Of a DNA stretch of 6,747 bases, positions 1 to 5,631 are shown one piece after another. Source of the DNA: JACKOD01 sp041591635 (GTDB lineage: Bacteria > Pseudomonadota > Gammaproteobacteria > Pseudomonadales > Oleiphilaceae); contig JBFHRO010000179.1 of the NCBI GenBank assembly GCA_041591635.1, positions 1-6,747 on the forward strand. Direction: 5' to 3'. Within the stretch, counting starts at the first letter, position 1. Every line of letters begins with the position of its first letter. The notes under the pieces were generated by a model, which ran no database searches, was not told the origin of the DNA, and worked only from the letters and a program-made list of their open reading frames with translations. The position numbers were made by a program, and so were the translations under genes.

Positions 1-183
1 GTCCAGATAGCCTTTTAACGGGTCTTCGCCAATAAAGTAGGCTTCATCGGCCCGCTTCACGTGCAGGGCATAACGGTCAGGTTCGGTATAAATGGCCGCG
101 GAGCGAATGCCCATTTCTGCGCAGGCGCGCACGATACGAACAGCAATTTCACCACGATTGGCAATCAGGATTTTTTTGAACAT
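1..183 (-). CDS. Biotin carboxylase subunit, N-terminal fragment (PycA/AccC type)
   Basis: Read on the minus strand from the ATG at 183-181, this gives 61 codons that continue past the left edge. The N-terminus begins MFKKILIANRGEIAVRIVRA, which contains the ANRGEIA(V)R signature that opens the biotin carboxylase N-terminal domain. The downstream residues DRYALHVKRADEAY and a PLKGYL stretch are also typical of the family. Family knowledge: such subunits use ATP and bicarbonate to carboxylate the biotin of a carrier protein in the cytoplasm. The wording around ADEAY and PLKGYL resembles, from memory, pyruvate-carboxylase-type (PycA) subunits of pseudomonads more than E. coli AccC, but 61 residues cannot settle pyruvate, acetyl-CoA or propionyl-CoA specificity. 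A GGAG lies about 11 nt before the ATG. The ATPase gene is divergent, and the intervening 226 bp carries tandem repeats that may be its operator. Confidence 0.9.
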   Translation of the reverse strand, partial: MFKKILIANRGEIAVRIVRACAEMGIRSAAIYTEPDRYALHVKRADEAYFIGEDPLKGYLD

Positions 184-220
184 AGAAGGGCCACTCCGTT
201 GCAAGGCCGGGCAGGTACCA

Positions 221-256
221 ATTTAGCGTACTACTAAAATTTAGCGTACTACTAAA
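221..256. repeat. Two tandem copies of an 18-bp sequence, operator-like
   Basis: The 18-mer ATTTAGCGTACTACTAAA occurs at 221-238 and again, with no mismatch and no spacer, at 239-256. Each unit has short inverted arms (TTTAG and CTAAA) around a 7-bp centre, so a dimeric repressor or activator could bind each copy. The 18-bp period places the copies on nearly the same face of the helix (about 1.7 turns apart). The repeats lie 38-73 bp upstream of the carboxylase start codon and about 155-190 bp upstream of the ATPase start. The position therefore fits control of the carboxylase gene better. I do not recognise the motif as a named operator. Confidence 0.6.
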
Positions 257-264
257 ACTAGTAG
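249..264. promoter_or_regulatory. Inverted repeat CTACTA-N4-TAGTAG at the edge of the tandem repeats
   Basis: CTACTA (249-254) and TAGTAG (259-264) are perfect inverted 6-bp arms separated by AAAC. The left arm lies inside the second 18-bp repeat and the right arm just outside it, so the element extends the array as a partial third half-site. It could be part of a regulator-binding site for either divergent gene. The short arms make chance possible. A further CTACTA sits at 386-391, just before the ATPase ribosome binding site. Confidence 0.35.
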
Positions 265-289
265 AGATACCGCAGGTGACCAGTTTAAA

Positions 290-353
290 TTTTGGTAAGT
301 TTGGATTGAAACCCGGCTCACCCTGCCAAACTGCCTTTCTGAAAACACCAAAA
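290..353 (+). other. Nested inverted repeats in the ATPase upstream region
   Basis: AGTTTGG (298-304) is the exact reverse complement of CCAAACT (326-332). Outside it, TTTTGG (290-295) pairs with CCAAAA (348-353). Together they could form an interrupted stem in a transcript leading into the ATPase gene, with a 21-nt apical loop. There is no T-run after it, so it is not an intrinsic terminator. No transcription start is visible, so it is unknown whether this part is transcribed. Confidence 0.25.
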
Positions 354-396
354 CCCGGTAGGCTGCCTCGCTGAAGCAAGTCCTTCTACTACCTAC

Positions 397-403
397 AAGG
401 AGA
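397..403 (+). promoter_or_regulatory. Ribosome binding site of the P-type ATPase
   Basis: AAGGAGA lies 6 nt before the ATG at 410. It is a near-ideal Shine-Dalgarno match and fixes this ATG as the start. Confidence 0.85.
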
Positions 404-409
404 CAGGCA

Positions 410-3169
410 ATGGATGATAGCGTCAGCCCCAAGACTGCCCCGACATTCCACGCTCAGGCACACGCACAAAGTACGGCGGAGGTGCTGGAGCAGCTGGACG
501 TTTCGACCCACAACGGACTGGCAACGGCCGAGGTGGAGCTACGCCAGGCACAATGGGGGCCTAACACCCTGCCCGAGGCCCGTAAAACACCAGCACTGGT
601 GCGGTTTCTGCGCCAGTTTCATAACGTGCTGATTTACGTGCTATTGGTGGCTGGAGGCATTACGCTGGCGCTGGGCCACTGGGTAGACAGCGGCGTGATC
701 TTTGGCGTCACACTCATCAATGCGTTCATTGGATTCATTCAGGAAGGCAAGGCAGAAGAAGCGCTGAATTCCATTCGCAATCTGTTATCACCCAAAGCTC
801 AAGTGCTGCGTGACGGGCAACGTGCCAGCGTTGACTCCCGGGCACTGGTGCCCGGTGATATCGTCTTTCTTACCGCTGGCGACAAGGTTCCGGCCGATTT
901 GCGCCTGTTGCATGCGCATAACCTGCAGATCGATGAATCGGCGCTGACGGGCGAATCACTGCCGGTGGAAAAGCAGCTTGCCCCCGTCAGTGCTTCGGCC
1001 GCGCTGGCAGACCGGCGCTGCATGGCCTATTCGGGCACCTTGGTAACCGCGGGTCAGGCTACCGCCTTGGTGGTCGCTACCGGCGTTCAGACCGAAATCG
1101 GTCGCATCGGCCAACTTTTGGCCCAGGTCAAAACCCTCACAACGCCCCTGACAAAAAAAATGGCCCGATTCAGCCAGTGGCTCACCTGGATCATTCTGAT
1201 TGCCTCAAGTTTCACCTTTGCCTTCGGCATTTATGTGCGTGACTACAGCGTGGCCGAGATGTTTCTGGTGGCTGTCGGGCTGGCGGTGGCAGCCATTCCC
1301 GAAGGCTTGCCCGCCATTGTTACCATCACACTGGCCATTGGCGTACAGCGGATGGCCAAACGCCAGGCGATCATTCGCCATCTGCCCGCCGTAGAAGCGC
1401 TGGGCTCGGTCACCGTTATCTGTTCAGATAAAACCGGAACGCTAACCCGTAACGAAATGACCGTACAAAGGGTGTTGATCGCCCACCATGAATTCGACGT
1501 CAGCGGTGAAGGTTATTCGCCCCACGGCGGCTTCTCTGAAGCAGGCCAGGAAATCGCTCATGCAGGCATAGTACGGCTTGAACCTTTGGCACGGGCCTGC
1601 CTGCTGTGCAACGATGCATCCATCATCACCCCGGCCGACGCTCTGCCGGGGCAAAAGACCGCGCCCGAGATTACCGGCACCCCCACCGAGGCGGCCCTGA
1701 TCGCACTGGCCATGAAAGTTGGACTGGTGCCCTCGTTTGAGCGCGAAGCCTGGCCCCGTGCCGATGTTATCCCCTTTGATTCACAGCACAAATTCATGGC
1801 CTCCTTGCATCATGACCATCAGGGACAAGGCGTTATCTATATCAAGGGGGCCCCGGAAAAGATCATCACCTTGTGTCAAACCGAACTCACGCTCGAAGGC
1901 CCCCGCCCCCTTGATCCCGAGCATCTGCATCAGCTGATTGCAAAAGTCGCGGCAGAGGGCATGCGCGTGTTGGCCATTGCCTGCCTTGCCACCGACGCCA
2001 GCAAAACCGCACTGACGTTTGCCGACATCGAACAGGGCGGGTTTACGCTGATGGCGCTGCTGGGTTTAAGTGATCCGCCTCGCAGTGAAGCCATTGATGC
2101 CATTGCCCGCTGTCGCAGTGCAGGCATTCGCATCAAGATGATCACCGGAGATCACTTGGGCACCGCACTGGCCATTGGCCGCAAGCTGGCGCTGGATGAT
2201 CGTATTGAAGCCATGCAAGGCAAAGACATTGACCTGCTCGACGATCAGGGGCTTAAAGCGGCCGTCAAGGATACGGTGGTGTTTGCCCGTACCACACCCG
2301 AGCACAAGCTGCGCCTGGTAACGGCCCTGCAGGCCAACGGTGAAGTGGTTACCATGACAGGCGACGGCGTTAACGATGCCCCCGCCCTGCGCCGTGCCGA
2401 TGTGGGTGTAGCCATGGGTTGCAAGGGCACCGAAGCGGCCAAGGAAGCCGCCAAAATGGTGCTGGCCGACGACAACTTTGTTTCGATTTCAGCGGCCGTG
2501 GAAGAAGGCCGCACCGTCTACGACAACATCCGCAAAAGCATCCTGTTTGTACTGCCCACCAACTTCGCCGAGGCAGGCGTGATTCTCATTGCCATACTGG
2601 CTGGCCTGGCCTTGCCGGTCACGCCCGTACAGATCCTCTGGGTAAACATGATCACCGCCGTAACGCTGGCCCTGGCACTGGCGTTTGAAAAGGGCGAACC
2701 CCACCTGATGACCCGGCCGCCACGCCCGCCAGCGGCCCCCCTGATGAATCGCCGCCTCATTGGCCAAACCCTGAGCGTGGCAGGACTGCTGGCCATCGGC
2801 GTGCTGGGATTCTTTCTCTGGGATCTGCAGCGCAATGACAACCTGGATCATGCCCGCACCATGGCCGTGAATGCCCTGGTGGTGGGAGAGATGTTCTATT
2901 TGTTCAATGTCCGCCGCAGCCATGGCAGGATCCTCTCGCGTGAGGGCCTTCTGGGCAACCGGGTTGCCTTGCTGGCCGTTGCCATTTTACTGCCGATCCA
3001 GATTGCCTTTACCCACTGGGGCCAGGCCCAGGCGCTCTTTGGCACCACCGACATCAGCCTGGCCAGCTGGGGCAAGATCTTTGTCTTTGGTCTGGTGCTG
3101 GCGATTTTGATCGAGATCGGCAAAGGGCTGGCACGGCGCTCAGCTCGAGCCCTCGTACAGCCGGCGTAA
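410..3169 (+). CDS. P2-type cation-transporting ATPase, probably a Ca2+ exporter (CtpF/PacL-like)
   Basis: A complete 919-residue pump with the domain order of type II P-type ATPases: an N-terminal cation-ATPase domain (about 20-70), M1-M2 (71-111), an actuator domain with LTGES (E182), M3-M4 (257-312) with PEGLP at 297-301, and a phosphorylation domain with the phospho-aspartate D340 in DKTGT. It continues with a nucleotide-binding domain carrying KGAPE (K479), the hinge TGDGVNDAP (D652, D656), and M5-M10 to the C-terminus. All catalytic motifs are intact. Compared with SERCA, the ion-site residues E298 (M4), N718 and E721 (M5), and N746 and T749 (M6) are kept, but the key M6 aspartate is alanine (A750, in NMITA). 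Remembered mycobacterial CtpF sequences share this feature. There is no heavy-metal-binding CxxC domain, which argues against copper/zinc pumps. Role: ATP-driven cation export across the inner membrane. Ca2+ is the best guess, with Na+, H+ or Mn2+ not excluded. The gene appears monocistronic, and its last 30 bp overlap the convergent AraC gene. Confidence 0.93.
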   Translation: MDDSVSPKTAPTFHAQAHAQSTAEVLEQLDVSTHNGLATAEVELRQAQWGPNTLPEARKTPALVRFLRQFHNVLIYVLLVAGGITLALGHWVDSGVIFGVTLINAFIGFIQEGKAEEALNSIRNLLSPKAQVLRDGQRASVDSRALVPGDIVFLTAGDKVPADLRLLHAHNLQIDESALTGESLPVEKQLAPVSASAALADRRCMAYSGTLVTAGQATALVVATGVQTEIGRIGQLLAQVKTLTTPLTKKMARFSQWLTWIILIASSFTFAFGIYVRDYSVAEMFLVAVGLAVAAIPEGLPAIVTITLAIGVQRMAKRQAIIRHLPAVEALGSVTVICSDKTGTLTRNEMTVQRVLIAHHEFDVSGEGYSPHGGFSEAGQEIAHAGIVRLEPLARACLLCNDASIITPADALPGQKTAPEITGTPTEAALIALAMKVGLVPSFEREAWPRADVIPFDSQHKFMASLHHDHQGQGVIYIKGAPEKIITLCQTELTLEGPRPLDPEHLHQLIAKVAAEGMRVLAIACLATDASKTALTFADIEQGGFTLMALLGLSDPPRSEAIDAIARCRSAGIRIKMITGDHLGTALAIGRKLALDDRIEAMQGKDIDLLDDQGLKAAVKDTVVFARTTPEHKLRLVTALQANGEVVTMTGDGVNDAPALRRADVGVAMGCKGTEAAKEAAKMVLADDNFVSISAAVEEGRTVYDNIRKSILFVLPTNFAEAGVILIAILAGLALPVTPVQILWVNMITAVTLALALAFEKGEPHLMTRPPRPPAAPLMNRRLIGQTLSVAGLLAIGVLGFFLWDLQRNDNLDHARTMAVNALVVGEMFYLFNVRRSHGRILSREGLLGNRVALLAVAILLPIQIAFTHWGQAQALFGTTDISLASWGKIFVFGLVLAILIEIGKGLARRSARALVQPA
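3140..3169. other. Tail-to-tail overlap of the ATPase and AraC genes
   Basis: The ATPase stop TAA is at 3167-3169 on plus. The AraC stop (TGA read on minus) is at 3140-3142. The last nine ATPase codons plus the stop are therefore antisense to the last nine AraC codons plus its stop. No intrinsic terminator fits between the genes, so their transcripts must overlap or end inside each other's coding region. Confidence 0.9.
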
Positions 3170-4180
3170 TTCGGTGGGCGTCTTGCCTTTGAGTTTCTTG
3201 AACGCGCGGGCGAAGCTGCTTTCGTTGCCAAAGCCCGCCGCGTGGGCAATCCGGGCCACCGGCTGTTGACTGCCCAACAGCAGGAACTCGGCGTAATCAA
3301 TTCGCTCCTGCCCCAGAATATCCTTGAAGGTGACGCCTTCTTCGGCAAGACGCCGGTTGAGCGTGCGACCCGATACCGCCAGATCCGCCGCCAGCGCCTC
3401 GGCAGTGAGTGTCGCGCCCGAGTGCAGGCGATCCCGAATCCGGTGTTTGAGCTGGGCACTGAGCGATTGGGTCTGACGCAACTGATACAGTTGCCGCAGT
3501 AATTGATGCTCCAGCTGTTGCTGGGTTGAACGGTTGCCGGTGGCAATCGAGAGACTCAAACTGCTTTTGGGGATTACCAAACGGGTGACCGGCTGGCCAA
3601 ACAACAGCCGGGCGGTACCAAAGAAACCTTGATAAGCCTCCACGGCAAAAGCATTGGCATGGGCAAAATGCATTTCGAGCATGGCCACATCCTGATGCAA
3701 AAAGCGGCGAATGCCGTTAATCGACCCCAGAATCATTTCGGTCAGAAACACCCCTACCGGGCCAAAATCCACTTTGGGGCGAATAATCAGGTGCACCGCC
3801 GCGACCGAATCTTCCCGCACAATGTCGTAAGCCGGCATGACCAGCGGGTAAAAGCGCAGTGCCGCATCCAGTGCTGCATTGAGATCGGGCGAGGTCATGG
3901 CCACCATACCCAGGGCGCCATGGCCGGTGAGGGGAAAGTGCTCGAGCACCTGTACCGATGCCGGCCGATCCGGCTCAGCGAGCAGCAGACACAGCTCCAG
4001 CAGCGTGCGCATCTGCGCACCATCAATGAACTCGCAGGCTGCCCGGGAGGAGAGCCAGGCCGGCAATGTCACCGAGGCCGCTCGCCCCGCCTGCTCCAGC
4101 AAGCGCAGCCGGCGGCGAATGAAATCCCCCAACACTTCAAGGTATTGTGGTGGAAAACGCATTTTTGCGTAGCCTTGCAT
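3140..4180 (-). CDS. AraC-family transcriptional regulator with arabinose-binding-like N-terminal domain
   Basis: A 346-residue protein of the OruR/VirS/ArgR-like AraC subgroup, by layout and length. Residues of about 25-215 resemble the AraC-type ligand-binding/dimerisation domain (Pfam Arabinose_bd type), including the family-like stretch FPLTGHGALGMVAMTSPDL. The C-terminal 100 residues carry the two helix-turn-helix motifs. The first (about 257-284) includes LAVSGRTLNRRLAEEG. The second (about 306-332) includes IAHAAGFGNESSFARAFKK, followed by the conserved GKTPTELRR. Family knowledge: these are cytoplasmic activators or repressors that respond to small molecules, often fatty-acid- or amino-acid-related. 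The ligand here cannot be read from sequence. The ATG at 4180-4178 is preceded on the minus strand by AGAAAGG with 8 nt spacing, which is preferred over the internal Met7. It is divergent from the Hpt-HD-GYP gene and convergent with the ATPase, so both neighbours are candidate targets besides itself. Confidence 0.92.
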   Translation of the reverse strand: MQGYAKMRFPPQYLEVLGDFIRRRLRLLEQAGRAASVTLPAWLSSRAACEFIDGAQMRTLLELCLLLAEPDRPASVQVLEHFPLTGHGALGMVAMTSPDLNAALDAALRFYPLVMPAYDIVREDSVAAVHLIIRPKVDFGPVGVFLTEMILGSINGIRRFLHQDVAMLEMHFAHANAFAVEAYQGFFGTARLLFGQPVTRLVIPKSSLSLSIATGNRSTQQQLEHQLLRQLYQLRQTQSLSAQLKHRIRDRLHSGATLTAEALAADLAVSGRTLNRRLAEEGVTFKDILGQERIDYAEFLLLGSQQPVARIAHAAGFGNESSFARAFKKLKGKTPTELRRLYEGSS

Positions 4181-4188
4181 GCTGTCTG

Positions 4189-4195
4189 CCTTTCT
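4189..4195 (-). promoter_or_regulatory. Ribosome binding site of the AraC-family gene
   Basis: On the minus strand this reads AGAAAGG, ending 8 nt before the ATG at 4180. It supports that start over the internal ATG at 4162-4160. Confidence 0.6.
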
Positions 4196-4290
4196 CGTGC
4201 GGGTAACGGGCCATGGCTAGTGTAGTGCAGGTCAGGTAAAACGCCCACGGAGCACCCTTTACCGGTTGGCATCCATATCGGCTGCGCCAA

Positions 4291-4314
4291 GACAAAAACC
4301 ACTCAACTTTTGTC
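4291..4314. promoter_or_regulatory. Palindromic operator candidate GACAAAA-N10-TTTTGTC
   Basis: GACAAAA (4291-4297) and TTTTGTC (4308-4314) are perfect 7-bp inverted arms around a 10-bp spacer. The element sits in the region between the divergent AraC and Hpt-HD-GYP genes, and its right arm overlaps the best -35 candidate for the rightward gene. The geometry suits a dimeric DNA-binding protein. The AraC regulator itself usually binds direct repeats, so a different regulator is also possible. No T-tract follows to make it a terminator. Confidence 0.4.
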
Positions 4315-4339
4315 GTACTTTTAATCTATGGTCTATGGT
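4310..4339 (+). promoter_or_regulatory. Candidate sigma70 promoter for the Hpt-HD-GYP gene
   Basis: TTGTCG (4310-4315) and TATGGT (4334-4339) match the -35 and -10 consensus at four of six positions each, with an 18-bp spacer. They lie 45-74 bp before the proposed ATG at 4384. The match is weak and no transcript data support it. Overlap with the GACAAAA palindrome would allow repression. Confidence 0.3.
4325..4338. repeat. Tandem 7-mer TCTATGG x2
   Basis: TCTATGG occurs twice head-to-tail (4325-4331 and 4332-4338) at the candidate -10 region of the Hpt-HD-GYP gene. It is a short local duplication that gives two possible -10-like TATGG elements 7 bp apart. Its importance is unknown. Confidence 0.5.
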
Positions 4340-4383
4340 TAGTTAACTTCACCCGTTTCTTGGTTTGTTCACCGGTAACCTCC

Positions 4384-5499
4384 ATGTCCGCACGAATCTA
4401 TGCCCCTGATGACGTTGATAGTCACCTGATTGCCGACTACCTCGATTGTCTGCGTGATGAGCAGGAAGCCATTGAGCGTGATCTGCAGATCCTCGGCAAG
4501 GATTATGGCAATCAGGGTGCAGTCAATGCCCTGTTTCGCTCGATTCACTCGGTGAAGGGCAATGCCCGCATGTGCCTGCTCAACCCCTTGTCGGACTACA
4601 TTCATCACATCGAAGAAGCCATTTCCGAGATCCGCGCCGGACGGCTGCAGTTTTTCGGCTTGCTGGGAGAGGCGATTCTGGTCGCGCTGGATCAGCTGAT
4701 GATCAAAACCGAGGAACTGGGACGCCAGGGCAGTACCGACATCCAGATTTTCGATGCCATTGGCGCTTTGTTTCAACAGATTCAATCTGCCACACCGGGC
4801 GAGGCCAAACGTCTGGCCACACAAGTCATTCAAATCGCCGGCGGCGACATAGTTCCCCAATTGCAGGAGCAGGCCCCCACCATTGAACCCAAGGCTGACA
4901 AAACTCCTCAGGTAAGCCTGGATCACAACGAAACCCTGGGGTTTTTCCGCGAACTGGCCACCAATATCGATGCCAAAAGCCCCTGTTGGGAAAACCGCTC
5001 TGAACAACAGTTACAGATCGCCCGGAGCGTCAATGACCTGCTGCCCACGCCGGTCGATCGTACCCAGTTGTCGGCGGCCGTTTTATTGCACGATCTGGGA
5101 ATGGCTTTTTTGCCCGAGGCGCTGATCAACAAAACGCAAAAATTCAATTTGCTCGAAGAAAAGCGGGTGCGACAACATGTTCGCTGGGGGTTTGAATGGC
5201 TGAACCGGATGAATGATTTCAGCGAGGCCGCCATTATGGTACAGCAGCACCACGAGCGCCCCGATGGCACCGGTTACCCCAATGGCCTGATGGCCGACCA
5301 GATTCATGACGGTGCCCAGATCATTGCCATTGCCGATGCCTTTTTCGCCATTACAAACCAGCGCTCCGACCGGACGTACAAGAAATCCCTGATGCGTGCC
5401 ATTACCGAAATCAACTCCTACAAGGACAGCCAGTTCAACGATCACATAGTCACCGCGTTCAACCAGCTGATGCGCGCCATGTACGCCCGCTCAAGCTGA
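4384..5499 (+). CDS. Hpt phosphotransfer domain fused to an HD-GYP domain (c-di-GMP phosphodiesterase family)
   Basis: 371 residues from the ATG at 4384, which gives MSARIYAPDD. The frame is open further upstream to a TTG at 4360, but that TTG has no ribosome binding site; the one before 4384 is also weak. Residues of about 10-105 form a histidine phosphotransfer domain: FRSIHSVKGNARM places the phospho-accepting H55 in the usual HxxKG setting. A linker (about 130-195) leads to an HD-GYP domain with HD at 236-237, H265, HHE at 289-291, DGTGYP at 294-299 and D318, ending in RTYKK. Family knowledge: Hpt domains relay phosphate between hybrid kinases and response regulators, and HD-GYP enzymes hydrolyse cyclic-di-GMP. 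Departures seen here: the usual upstream metal-binding His (about 31-32 residues before HD) is absent, with WENR there; HDxGK reads HDLGM; and there are about three extra residues between D318 and the RxxK site. It may be a two-metal enzyme or a catalytically weak sensor. No membrane segment is visible, so it is probably cytoplasmic. Confidence 0.88.
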   Translation: MSARIYAPDDVDSHLIADYLDCLRDEQEAIERDLQILGKDYGNQGAVNALFRSIHSVKGNARMCLLNPLSDYIHHIEEAISEIRAGRLQFFGLLGEAILVALDQLMIKTEELGRQGSTDIQIFDAIGALFQQIQSATPGEAKRLATQVIQIAGGDIVPQLQEQAPTIEPKADKTPQVSLDHNETLGFFRELATNIDAKSPCWENRSEQQLQIARSVNDLLPTPVDRTQLSAAVLLHDLGMAFLPEALINKTQKFNLLEEKRVRQHVRWGFEWLNRMNDFSEAAIMVQQHHERPDGTGYPNGLMADQIHDGAQIIAIADAFFAITNQRSDRTYKKSLMRAITEINSYKDSQFNDHIVTAFNQLMRAMYARSS

Positions 5500-5530
5500 C
5501 TGCGCCGGCCTTGTTTGGTCATTGCCACCC

Positions 5531-5588
5531 GTACCGGCCCCTTTTATTTCAATGCCATTGTGCGCTAATGTGTGCCGGCCCCTCCTAT
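5531..5588. repeat. Imperfect 17-bp direct repeat upstream of the right-edge gene
   Basis: GTACCGGCCCCTTTTAT (5531-5547) and GTGCCGGCCCCTCCTAT (5572-5588) agree at 14 of 17 positions and start 41 bp apart. They lie in the 132-bp gap between the Hpt-HD-GYP stop and the next gene. This may be a pair of binding sites about four helical turns apart, or simply GC-rich similarity. I see no convincing terminator hairpin in the gap. Confidence 0.3.
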
Positions 5589-5618
5589 CACAGACAAGTT
5601 TATTCCAGACAAAAACCC

Positions 5619-5624
5619 AAGAGG
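5619..5624 (+). promoter_or_regulatory. Ribosome binding site that selects a GTG start
   Basis: AAGAGG, continuing as AAGAGGTG, matches the anti-Shine-Dalgarno complement at seven of eight positions. It lies 7 nt before the GTG at 5632. No comparable site precedes the later in-frame ATG at 5686, so this element decides the start. Confidence 0.7.
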
Positions 5625-5631
5625 TGAATCG

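Larger units (their letters stand above)
4259..4378. repeat. Widely spaced inverted repeat TTACCGGT / ACCGGTAA
   Basis: TTACCGGT (4259-4266) and its exact reverse complement ACCGGTAA (4371-4378) bracket the divergent promoter region with 104 bp between them. Each also contains the self-complementary ACCGGT. They could be two sites for one regulator, for example DNA looping between the AraC and Hpt-HD-GYP promoters. Eight-base arms at this distance may also be chance. Confidence 0.25.

Noticed and set aside
149..432. Small minus-strand frames over the intergenic repeats
   Set aside because: They have no ribosome binding site, their translations consist partly of the duplicated repeat, and they overlap the carboxylase or ATPase start regions.
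2489..2923. 144-codon minus-strand frame inside the ATPase gene
   Set aside because: It is antisense to the conserved M5-M8 region of the ATPase, and its composition is typical of a shadow frame.
2896..3546. 216-codon minus-strand frame spanning the ATPase and AraC 3' ends
   Set aside because: It lies out of frame with the real AraC gene on the same strand and antisense to the ATPase. Its Arg/Ser-rich translation matches nothing recognisable.
3629..4225. 198-codon plus-strand open frame opposite the AraC gene
   Set aside because: It is fully antisense to a confidently identified AraC-family protein, has His/Arg/Gln-rich low-quality composition and shows no recognisable domain.
4360..4383. 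Upstream TTG start for the Hpt-HD-GYP gene, adding eight residues
   Set aside because: The TTG at 4360 has no ribosome binding site, and the added residues are not part of the Hpt fold. The ATG at 4384 is the simpler start.
4369..5007. 212-codon minus-strand open frame opposite the Hpt domain
   Set aside because: It is antisense to the Hpt-HD-GYP gene, has no family features, and results from the codon bias of the opposite strand.
5501..5547. Possible terminator after the Hpt-HD-GYP gene (GCCGG ... CCGGC followed by CCCCTTTT)
   Set aside because: The arms are only five bases with a loop of more than 20 nt and a short T-run, too weak to call an intrinsic terminator.
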